Shown here in pieces: positions 33,911 to 45,900 of a stretch of 64,000 nucleotides of DNA; within the stretch, counting starts at the first letter, position 1, and the number at the start of each line of letters is the position of its first letter. The stretch spans positions 13,078,651 through 13,142,650 of the forward strand of contig OX453275.1 in NCBI GenBank assembly GCA_949710005.1. The letters run 5' to 3'. Both the position numbers and the translations under genes were made by a program. Source of the DNA: Ricordea florida. Lineage: Eukaryota; Cnidaria; Anthozoa; Corallimorpharia; Ricordeidae. Below the pieces are notes generated by a model. That model ran no database searches. It worked only from the letters and a program-made list of their open reading frames with translations, and had not been told where the DNA came from.

Positions 33911-36900
33911 GTAATTTTAAGTAAAATAATGCTGTTGTTACATGTATATGCAGATAACTGAGTTTCTCTCACAATTTAGTCACTCGGTGTGGATTGCAAC
34001 ATTTCAACTACTACTGCTGGTCTTCTTTTAAAATAATGTCCTGTTTCTGTCGTTTTATTCCCCAGACATATCCTCAGGTTACCTTAGTTTGTAACTTTAC
34101 AAGTGATAGGGCTTGAGCCACGACTGTACTACCCCGAGGGCCTTGGAAGATTTGAAATAAGCATATTTTCTGAACATGCTAAACACTGTTTGTAGTATTT
34201 TCTTCAAACACTAAAAGCCTTATCTGTATTCATAATGAAATCAAGGGTTTTAAAGTAGTGGCTCTGAAGGAATAACTGCCTAGTCAGCAAACAGTTTGAT
34301 TACACTGTGTAATTACTAAGACCATTGTTTCTGACGGTGTATTTAAGGTTGTGTTGATGCTTGTTTTCTTAATTTCCAGGCAATATATCTCAAATGTTGG
34401 TGCTGCAGAGAGCTACAACATTAAAGAGCTTATAACCTCGAGGAACTCTTGTGCACCATCTTTCTCTGAGTTAGATATTTTGGAGGTAAAATATGCTTAC
34501 TGTATGTAATTTAATAAACATACTGTACAGTGTTTCATCACATGTCACTTAGAAGAGAGCAGAGAATAATTATTACGATGCACAGTGGAGTATTTTTGGC
34601 GAATTTAATATGTGTGAAACACATGTATCAAGCATTTGATAGCTCCTCAAAAAAAAATGATTCAGAGGAAATTGATGATGCAGAAATGAGCCATGTTTTA
34701 TCAGATATCCAAACATGCCATGGTGGTTGATTTCCTTTGTCTTTATCAACAGTAGTCCAGTATGCTTTATGGGTTTGAGCGCTTTGTGAACGCTTTGTGA
34801 TGCCTAGCTAATTTGGGTGATTACTGTACATATCTTTGAAAAGCTTAGCACGTAGCATGGAGTATGTATTGAGTTTGGATAGTTATTAAACCATAATTAA
34901 CTATAGTTAACCATGGCGACTGACAAGAAGCACGTGCATGGTCTTCACTGTTGTCTCGTCTCCCTAGTAATAACTCGACATGACGCCAGCGGCGGAATCT
35001 CGGTAACCTCTACACTGAAAAGAAAAACCGAAAAAACGGAAAGATGGGAGATCTAGCACCGAACAAAGCCGGTGTTCAACCAGAACAACCACATGTTGAT
35101 TACGTACTGAACGAAGCCGGCGCTCCTGCGGCACAACCCGCACAGCCAGTAAGTCAACAGATATGGTGGCAAATTATCAGGTCCCAACACCCGAAAAGTT
35201 CAGTTTCAAACCCGTAGATTGGCCTAGATGGATTCGACGTTTCGAACGATTCAGGACAGGGACGGGACTCAACCAAAAGGACGGCGAAAACCATGTAAAC
35301 ACGCTAATTTAGTCAATGGGCGAAGAAGTAGATGATATAGTCGTTTCGCTTGGCCTTACCGTAATAGGAAACTCAGCAACTGATACGAAGTCGTCAAAGG
35401 TAAATTTAAATCTTATTTCGTGGTAAAGAAGAACGTGATATTCGAACGAGCGAAGTTTAACCTCAGGAGTCAAAAGGACAATGAATCAGTGGATAATTTC
35501 ATCACCGATCTGTATTGTCTTGCGGAGTACTGTGAGTTTGGCATGCTCAAGGATGACTTGATACGCGATAGAATTGTCGTGGGCCTGAATGATAAAAAGT
35601 TCTCAGGGCAACTGCAATTAGATGCCAATCTAACCTTGCAAAAGACAGTTACAGAGGCACGGCAGTCAGAAACAGGAAGGAAGTAACAAACCTTTCAGCT
35701 GGGAAAAAAGACAGACGTATCGTCAGCGAGTTTGGATCAGATATCTAAAGGAAAGGCCAGAGATGCTTAAGTCAAAAACCTGAAGAAACCATCCAAACCA
35801 AAGAGTATGCCCGAGAAGAATGCTGAAGAAAAATGTTCAAGATGCCTTGGTCCTAAACACCCAAAGGGATTATTTCCAACTAGTGAATCAAAGTGCATGA
35901 ACTACCATAAAGAGGGCCATTGGAGTTGGGCAAAAGCTTGCAGGTCGAAACCAGACCAGAGAGTCGGCGAAGTTAACTTCTCGCAGCATGGAGAGGAAGA
36001 ATTCTTTCTCGGGAAACTCATCGAACTTGACACTGTTGCTGGGGACACCGGAAAGTTAATCAAGGCAAACGTCAAAATCAACGGACGTACGTTGGATTTC
36101 AAAGTGGACACTGGCGTAGAAAAAGCAACGGAAAAATAAGGATATGCGTTGACATGACCAAGCTGAACCAGTATGTGAAAAGAGAGAACCACCCTCTCTC
36201 AGCGTAAACACAGCACTGGGCAGACTGACAGGATCAAGAGTCTTCACCAAACTTGACGCAAACTCAGGATTTCGGCAAATAAAGCTAGCGTAGGAGTCGA
36301 GAGCACTGACCACTTTTATTACTTCTTGGGGACGTTTCTGCTTCAATTTGCTACCATTCGGCATTAGGTCTGGCTCAGAGAAATTCCAAAAGGACATGAA
36401 CCAGATCCTCCAAGAATTAGAGGGCGTGGAATGCAACATAAATGATGTCTTGGTTCATGGAAGAGACCAAAAGGAACACAAACTCCAGATTAGAGGCTGC
36501 TCTCGAGCGCTTGGAGGTAACGGGCGTGACACTCAATATCTTGAGAAATGTCAGTTCAGCACTGACAGAGTTAAATTCCTGGGACACATCATCAGTTCAC
36601 AAGGCATTGAAGCTGATCTAGAAAAGCTTCAAGCAATTGCAGACCTACCTCTCTCGCAGAACGTACAAGTGAGAGTCTTTCAAGGCATGGTGAATCAATT
36701 AAGCAAGTTTTCGGCTCACCTAGGGCATAAGACTAATAGCTTCAGAGATCTCCTTCAAAAGGGATGCCAGTGGACGTGGGGACCCGAGCAGCAAAGAGCC
36801 TTCGAGCAAATCGAAGCGGGCCTCACATAAGTCCCGTTATTGGCCCTGTATGACCCAAACAAAGAGACAGAATAGCCGCTGAAGCTTATTCCTATGGTTT

Positions 36901-39900
36901 GGGCGGAGTCCTCCTTCAACTTCAGGACGAACAACTGAAAACCAGTATCGTTTCTATTGAGAGCGATGACGCCGACAGAAACCAGATACGCGCAGATATA
37001 AAAAAGGAAGTTTTAGCTCTGACCTGGGACTGCGAACGGTCATGGGAGTACACAGTGCGAAAGTCGATTTTTGTGGACACTGACCATAAACCTCTTGTAC
37101 CGCCTCTAACTACCCACCCCTTGGTTCAGCTTCCACCCCGAATTCAGTGATTTCGGATGCGTATGATGAGGTTTCATTTCAAAGCAGCAACTCATATTCC
37201 AGGAAAGAAAATGTACATCGCAGACGCACTATCAAGACTCCAACTTCGAGATCACGATTGATGATGTAGAGGTGAAAGCACACGTCGCAAATGTCATCTC
37301 ATTTCTACTAGACTCGGACACGAAACTGCAGCAGATCATAAAAGCTCAAGAAGAAGATTCCGCTTGCAGATAGATCAAAAATCTCTGTTACGAGGGGTGG
37401 CCTAACAGTGCAGTGATACCCAACTTGCAGTACAGGGGCGAACTCTCTGCGGCACAAAACATCCTGCTGAAGGGATCCAGGATCGTCATTCCTTCTTGCA
37501 TGCGGCGATAGATTTTAGACAAGCTCCACGTGGGACATCAGGGGATTACCAAGTGGCGCGAGCGAGCCAAAAACTCCGTATGGTGGCCAGGTCTAAGCAG
37601 ATCCAGGACCCGATGCAGCAGTGCAGGACTTGCGCGCTACACAGAGACAGCAAGCTAGAACCGCTCATTGTGACAACCCCACCAGATCGTCCTTGGCAAG
37701 TGGTAGCCACAGACCTCTTTCAACTGTAAGACCTGGGCTACTTGACTGTTCTTCATTACTTCTCAAAGTATGTGAGAGTGGAAGCTGTGGATAAGACAAC
37801 AAAGTCAAGTGAAGTCATAAGGGCACTCAAAGCCATATATGCCAGACATGGGATCCTGGAGCAAGTGCGATCTGACAGTGGTCCTCAGAATTGTCGTACT
37901 TGGCTAGAGAATGGCATGCCAGTAGCAGCCCGAGATTGTCCCAATCGAATGGAGATGTCGAGCGTGGAGTCAGAACAGTCAAGAACCTCCTGACAAAAGA
38001 AAGAGAGCCTGCAAAATGCACTGCTCGCTTACAGATCGACACCAGTAGCATGCCAGTACCCCCCAGCCCAGTTATTGATGGGAAGACATCAGAAGTTTTG
38101 AACCAACTTTCCACACAGAGCTCTACCCGCAGAGGCCTGACCTGAAATCATTACGTGCATAAGAAACTGTGAGCAAGCTGAAACAGCAGGCAACCTTCAA
38201 TAACAGGCACAAATCCAAGCCTTTGACACCATTTGACCCCAGGACAGAAGTTCACAAGAAAGACCGGCAGCAACTGGGCATCATAGTAAAAGCTGCAGAA
38301 ACACCCCTATCGTACGAGATGGAGATATGTACCAGCATCATAAGAAGAAACCGTGCATATCTTACACCATTACCGGAGCAGAAGCAACAGCCAACTTCAC
38401 CGAAGGACACCAAGATTTCATCGCCTGTCAAAACTGACATTGCTGATGCTAATGCAGAAGTGCAGGTGCCTCGCACATCGCCTATTCTCAATAGTAGGCC
38501 CAAGAGAGTAAAACCATCACTTAAACTTAAGGAACGTTTAGGGTTAGCATGATGAGTACATGTTTCGTTAATTTTCCTGGATTCAGTTAATCCATGCCTC
38601 ATCAAATTTCTGTTTGTAATTTCAGTCTCGCGACTAAAAGGGGGATATGTTGTGTTAGCATACATGGAGTATGTATCGAGTATAGATAGTTATTAAACAT
38701 GGCGACTGACAAGAAGCACGTGGTCTTCACTGTTGTTTCCACTGTTGTCTCATCTCCCAAGTAATAACTCGACACGTAGCGCCTTTTATCACCTTTGTTT
38801 CGGGTTATATTTTTTAACAGGAGTGCCTTTTTCATGCATTAAATGAGAAGAGGTACAGGTCGGTGGCAGCTTTAGTGTTTGTGATGGACAGGTTCACGTA
38901 CTGGCAAGGTGGCTCTCAGAGAACACTTCAACTTATGGAGCATTTAAGCACGCACAGCCCTACCACCCCGATTGCCCCTCAACTGATCATACGTAAGGTC
39001 AGGGTGATGAAGAACTCTGGGGACTTACAAGGTAACTTAAGGTGTTATTTAGTAAATAAGGAGACAAATAAGGGTAAATAGATTCTTCCTCTGCTCCAGA
39101 TGACGTCAGCCTCTCTAGTCTACATTTTTTAAATAGCCATGAACACTGTCTTTATAAATAGTTTTGAGCACAGGAGTCTCAGTAGTTGATTGTTGAGTTT
39201 GATCGTTCCGGTGTAAATAGTTCTCGGAAAAGATCTCTTGTTAATAACGTTGTCTGACGTTTAGACAACCTTCACGGAAGTTACTATCAGTATAAAGTGC
39301 GTTGTGTATCTTCAGGTAGTGGTTTTTATGTCTGTCCATTTTATTCGTACTTACTTTGCAATTAATGTTGCTCAGGCGCGGAACAAGTTCTGGATGAACT
39401 TCTTGCTCAAAAAAACCAAGTAGGCAGTTGGGTGTACAAAGAGAAACATCACCATCAACTTGTTAGCGCGGTGTGCATTCAAATCAAGGGTGACATTCAG
39501 TACAACCTTGGACAGTGGGCAGAAGGAGCCCGACTGTTACTGGACTCTCTGATCTTATTCAGGTAAAGAAAACATTACAAGAGCTATATCACGAGTCTAC
39601 ATTAAATTTTTTAAGTACCATATAACAAGCATTTACATCAATATAACGTAAAAATAAAAAAAAAAATTAGAATTGTTGAAGAATCCTTTAAGACTCAGTG
39701 ATAAATCTAGGAAAATCGTATGTTGGGACTGTGGTCCCACTGGACTTGAATATGACGGGACATTCTTCATTTTTACGGGTCCAATTTTTTTAATGATAAA
39801 ACTGGAGTTAATATTAATTAGTAGCATCATGCATTTATTCATGATAAACTTTTTGTTGGTGAGTCATAGTTTATTTCACCTTCCTTCAAAATCTGTACAT

Positions 39901-42900
39901 CTTCCACTGATAGATCTTGAATAAACCCAATTAGGCTTCGGTGTCTTGACAAAGGTATATTTTCTAGTATAAGCCAATGAACTGACTTCATGAGCGCTAT
40001 AATTGCTCTGTCAATTTTTGCCGATGCCTTTGCTCTACACATTTTCATGTCATGGCGAAGAAGTGGGGCCTGAATCAGCATCATGTGATCAGCAAGGCTA
40101 GCATGTCTTTCTAGTGTTGATTTCCGGAAGTTTGTGCATTTTGATTTTTTCACCATGCCGTTATCTTTGTTGTTGTCTGTGCAAACTTTGCAAAACATGA
40201 AGTTTTCCTTACTGTCGTAAGCTAACCAGGGATACAATGTCATCCATCCAGAATGAAATGAACGTTTTCTTGAATGAGACTCGTCTTCAGAAACAACGTT
40301 GTTTACAGTAGTGTCCGTACTTTCCGTTTCGTTATTGTTTTTACCGAAACACAACGTCTTTTGACCTTTTTCGAGACGCCATACCTTAGTCTTCGGACCC
40401 ATGTTGTTATTTTGACAACCTCGCCATTACCGAAGACCGAACAGACCGAAGTGCGTGATTGGATGGTTTTGGTGTGTGTAGTCCAATCAAATGCGCGTTT
40501 ACATCTAGTACCTTATCCCACTCACCTTGACGCTTCAATGCCGAAAGAAAATGTCGGTCGATGTTAAGCGTGTGGTTGGCCTGAGGTTAGTCTTTGTTAA
40601 AATATAAAAATAGGGGAATTCCCCACTGAAGGAGATGCGTCCATCGTGACGCGACTAGCAGATTTCGATGCGTCATTTGGTTTAATTTTGCGACATTGTC
40701 GCAAGACGCACGCGTAGATTTATCACTGAAGACTGCTACACTCAAACTATTTTGTGTGTGGCTGTGGAAAGCAAGGATGAGTGTGGATTTAAACGTGTAA
40801 ATTTTCAGCTGCCCCTCTCTCTTTTCTTATCGCGTTTTGTTCCCGTGTCTTTTGCGAAACTGTGCAACAAGTAACCATAATTAATGGTTCCTTCCTTAAA
40901 AAGATCAATTTGTATCTTTTTGGGTGTTATCGATAAAGTACTTGTGCGAACAACGAACGTAAACATGGTTTCGCAACATCATTGACGAGGAGTCTTATAA
41001 TGCAGAGTTAAGGCCATTCCTCTTTCACATTCAGAATCAGGTAGAAAATGCATTGCTTGGTATGCAGTGCATTAATATACTCGCGCACAATGCATATGGC
41101 ATGTGCTCTGACTGTTGTTTTCATCTTGCCTTCAGCACTCTGCCCATCCCTGACAAAAAAGGCATAGCTTCCAGTCTTACTTTACTCGGTAACTGCCTCC
41201 AGCCGATGGCCCTTCATGAGTACATTCCGCTCGCGCAGTCTTATGGGTTGACCGCTGGCCATCCTCTGCTACAAGCGTACCTCTGCGCATGCGAGGCGGC
41301 CATGAGATCTGTGTTTACTCCACTGTTTTATGCCAGGCACAAGGTATTGTTCTTCATCCTTACCAGCCAAATGGTAGTCTCTTGCCAAACCACATCGCAC
41401 ACTCCCACATGGAGATGAGGTCTTTGTAACTTGTCACTTTCGGGAGAGATGTTTGTTTGGTAGACTCGACAGTAACTCAACACAACGAAGCACTGTTGGA
41501 GTGTGGTACATCGAGTTGTAATGTCCAAGGCTGAAGATGTTTTTGGGAAATTACGATGTTTCGAGGACAATTTTTATTTCTTCATAGGCCACAACACACT
41601 AAAAGCATTAAGACTACAACTTGAGCTTTAAAATTTGAACTAGGATTGAGGATACTTACTACAGTTTAAGAAGTTCAACAAAAACTGTTTCAATTTGTGT
41701 TCTTGATGCACCGACCACGGACACTGAGGTGAATAGTTGTTTTAGTATATACTAAAACAGTGAGATAATGTACACCAGAAAAAGAAAATGGCTTAAGAAA
41801 TGGAGGACTTCTCAAGTGACAATTCAACGCGGCTCGGATCGCTGTAAGGGATTTTTTGTTGTAATGACTGCCGTACGTCTCGTTTTCTCGCTGACACAAA
41901 AAAGTTTTATTTAGTTCTAGTGGCGACATTTTTTCAAATGGAGCTGCAAACGCTTTCTGTATTTGAAACCATTCTGTAAAAAAAATATAATTCAACTTTG
42001 GTTGTCGACATCGAATTTAGTCACACAAGATTAATTTGCATTTGTAAACAAAACCTTTCTTGTTGGCTTTTATCGATAAAACTCCGGGTTAAAAACACAA
42101 GCCATTACCTCTGAACACGGCCAAACCAAATTATTCAGTTGCTTTCTAGGAGTTTTCATGAACTGCTTCGTTGTTAATTTGGATGATTCCTTCGCTTGTC
42201 ACGGATGCAAGCCGGGAGGCCGTATTCACGCGGCGGAGCGAAATACTCGCAAGTAGCACAGGATATTCGGAGTTTGACTAGCCAATCAGAGCGCAACTTC
42301 AACGCTATCCACTGTTTTAGTATATGCTAAAAATAACTACCCACTAGTTTTTTTCCATTAAAACTTTCTTAAAAATTTCTTCATGTGACTAATAAACAAC
42401 TATCTTTTTTCTTACTATCCTTCAGTGTCGCGCTGGCGAATTTTTGCTTAGTTACTCGAATCTGATCCCGGATAAAGATCAGAGGCGGAAGCACGTGTTG
42501 ACATCAATTGATGACTTCAAAGAGAGCATTCAAGCTCACAAAGACATGCAGTCTCTAACAAGCCGGGAAGAGTTGTACGTGTTTGTTTGTGCAGTGTATA
42601 AAATAGGTCTCGCACACCAAGAGTTAGCCTTAAACGAAGAGATGCAACGTGGAAAACACATCGAGGAGATGTCAATGTTGATGTACGAGCATTACTGCTC
42701 GTTCACCGGCGTTATAGTATTGGATGATGGTATCAGAAAGTTAATTGCTCATTGTCTGAACTTTCTTGGATTGAAGCAGTTTAGTGAAGACGAACAAGCT
42801 CGGAGTTACCCTTCTGTTGTGAGTCATGTTGCGAAACCCAGAGAAACCTCTAGTGATGCGGGAAAGGCAAATTCGTTTGAGGAGATAAAGCCGATAGAAG

Positions 42901-45900
42901 CAGCTAGCCATCAATCAAAGGAAGAAGTCGCCAGCGAAGTTATGGATCACGCGACTCTTCTAAGGCTCCGCGAGGAGTCTCATTCTGTTACAGCTAACAT
43001 GAACGAGGTGCTTTACAAGGAGGCAGACTGTAATGCCATGGTGTCTTCCGCTGTGAGCCGCACTCGCAGCTCTTTGCTCTCTGTCGATCGTTCGGCCACA
43101 CCAAACATCATAAACAACAACGAACTTCAAGATGAGCCAGGAGCAACTGAGAAGTCAACGGAGGAAGATAACAAGATTGATTTTCGAGACTCGACAGTAG
43201 ACCGCGACTGCGTAACCAAGGAAACCTTGAGTGCCAGTGGACTACCTCATGAGAGAAACACCAAAGCTTCTTCCACCGTTTCGAGGACCATACCAACCGT
43301 GGACAGTGTGAACTGTGATGTAGTCAGCCAATCAATGGACCACGAAACTGTTGATTCGACGAGTGCAGAATCCCCAGCCGTGGATACGACCGCCCTTCAA
43401 AGTGAACTACAGGATTTTAAGCTGGATCGAAGTCAACGAGTCTACGGTAAATATTGGTCATGTTTCACTTGATCCATCCTCCGCATCCACAACCAAAGAC
43501 CACAGTACCGTAAACATCGATAGAATACTTTTGGTTACTGAACAGTTGAAGTGTCTACAGTTACATTTCCTTGAAAATCTGCTCGTAAGTGAGTTAACAG
43601 TCCGAAGTCTGCTGCTTGATTTTTTCAAATCAGGTTTTTGCTGTTGCAGACCAGCAAGCAGTTATTTCGCGTCAAATTTAACATGGACCACGGCAGTATT
43701 ATTACATCCTGGACGTGCGTAGTTGGGCAAACGGAGGTTAAGGAACATAAGCAATAAACAAGCAGAAATTCAAGCCTTACATGTTTGAATACCATACTTA
43801 CGAGACAGGAGTTTTGATCCCTTTGAGCCAATCAGGTAGAAAAGCGCAATACTGATCTTGATTAAAGGAAAACTACAACGAGGTGGACAAGCAGATATAG
43901 TTTGATGCAACTCTGGTTTGAAATAATGAATATGACGTTTCGACACTCCTGTCTAGTGTCTTCTTCAGGGATGATTTGGCAAGGCTGTGAAGCTACTTTT
44001 ATGCCCGCTATAGATGGTGTTGCTTACATTACCAACAGGCGTCGGTCAATAAACCGCCATCATCGGGGTTCAATGAAGCGTGGGCGCTATTGATATGCCA
44101 ATTTTCGAAACAATGTCTTTGTAATGCTGGAGCTTACTGAACTGGACCAAGTGGTCAGGAAAAAGGCCTCAAATTTGGCTCATCTCCGGTGTAATATAAT
44201 TTATTCACACAACTTACGTAAAACAAAGCACACAAAACATTTTTAACAATGTACCTAACGCTAACTAACAAAGAAAATGAATAAATTATATTACACCGGG
44301 CGTGACCCTCGAATTTGCCGTCACACCTAACAGAATTTTAGCTGCTGAGATCAACGCTGTGGTAGAGGAAGGAATTTCTCAACTTAAGCTTGATTTAAGG
44401 TTTTGGTTAGAGCAGATGTCAGCAGCAATTTGAGACGTGCCAAACCTCCTCCCAAAACATCAATCCTGATGTGATACGCACAGATTCGTTTTGTCAGCAG
44501 ACAAAGGCAGCAGTGACACAAGAGAAAATCAGGAAAGAAAACATAACTCCGTCTGATATGATAAGGGGACAGAATCTCTTTTTAGCGCAGAATCTATTTA
44601 TATCTCGTTCCATGGCTGCGTGGTTTCCACATGGCGCATTGAAATTAAAACCACGTGATGAGAAGGACATCAGCCATAGGTCAGTTAAAATAGTTTCCAG
44701 ATCTAAAAATAGATTCTGTCCCCTTATCGTAGTAAGAGAACCCAGTATGGAAGATACGTTCTCTTGCCTCATTTTCTCTTGCCGGTGCTTATTTACACCT
44801 TGTGGACATAAAAGGAGTCTCACAGCCTTGCCCAATCACCCCTGAAGAAGACACTAGACAGGAGAGTGGAAACATCGGGTCGATGAATTATAACTTTTTA
44901 AGTTACATTCATTGGACTAACCATTCCCTAAATCAGGATTTCGTAATTGTTGCAGGTGCCATTGTGTGGAGGTTTGACTTTATACGCAACAAATGGAGAT
45001 CTGAAAGGACGCTGGCGTTTGTTGGTAAGATGCTGGAGCTGAAAAAGGGAAAGAAAGGGGCACAAAGAGACGCGTTTATGGTAGAGTTTGTGAATCAGGA
45101 AGATCCTCTTGCGAAGTGAGTGCTCATTTATCCGCAATCATGCCTTTCAGAACTGCTATTTTAATGACCAAGCTTGTTCAGTCCTGATAATATTGGCTGG
45201 ATATTGGCCTCTTTCTTTGGTAGCATATTTCATACTTCAGCACTCAAATGACCTCGGCCAATATCCTGTCTTATGCTTCGTCACTATACGTGCATTATTG
45301 ACCAAGGGTGAGGTCAAAATGACTGCATATTGGCCAAGTTCTTTATTTGCGAGGTCGATGAAATCGCCATATAATAATATACAATTAATGTAGGATCCCG
45401 AAGGAGACAGTTAGTTTTGTTTTCCCGAGAGTGCTGATGTTTCCCGAGACGAAGTCGAGGGAAACATCAGAACTCGAGGGAAAGCAAAACTAACTAGTTT
45501 CCCGAGGGACCATGCGTTAAGTGCTTTGCTATATATTTAGACCTTTCCCTTAAACAAAATGTAGCAAAAACAAAGATGGCACAGCTGGCGCGCGGGCAAC
45601 AACTGCGCAATTGTATCCCAGTTGGGATGCATTTAAATTTGATCGAGGCCGCGTGACCAAGAATCAACCAATCACGATGGTCAATATCTGGCCATCTTAA
45701 CCCAATGCGTGGTCAATATCTGGCCATCTTAACCCAATGCTTGGTCAATATCTGGCCATCTTAACCTAATGCTTGGTCAATATCTGGCCATCTTAACCCA
45801 ATGCTTGGTCAATATCTGGCCATCTTAACCCAATGCTTGGTCAATATCTGGCCATCTTAACCCAATTCTTGGTCAATATCTGGCCATCGTAACCCAGTGC

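Noticed and set aside
32721-33914. The NTPase exon as a separate one-exon gene
   Set aside because: Its last 30 residues are already ALPK1 sequence (WPFVPEKW) and it ends in a splice donor that joins in phase to the next ALPK1 segment.
38993-39031. An earlier splice donor at 38993 (GTAAGG) for ALPK1 exon 3
   Set aside because: Both donors leave the same phase, but reading on to 39031 adds KVRVMKNSGDLQ, which aligns with human ALPK1 and includes an expected ligand-contact arginine; the 39032 donor is preferred.
41041-41135. Open frame upstream of ALPK1 exon 5 as coding sequence
   Set aside because: Starting exon 5 at 41035 or 41041 breaks the phase from exon 4 and gives a stop; the acceptor ending at 41135 restores phase and the STLPIPDKKG motif.
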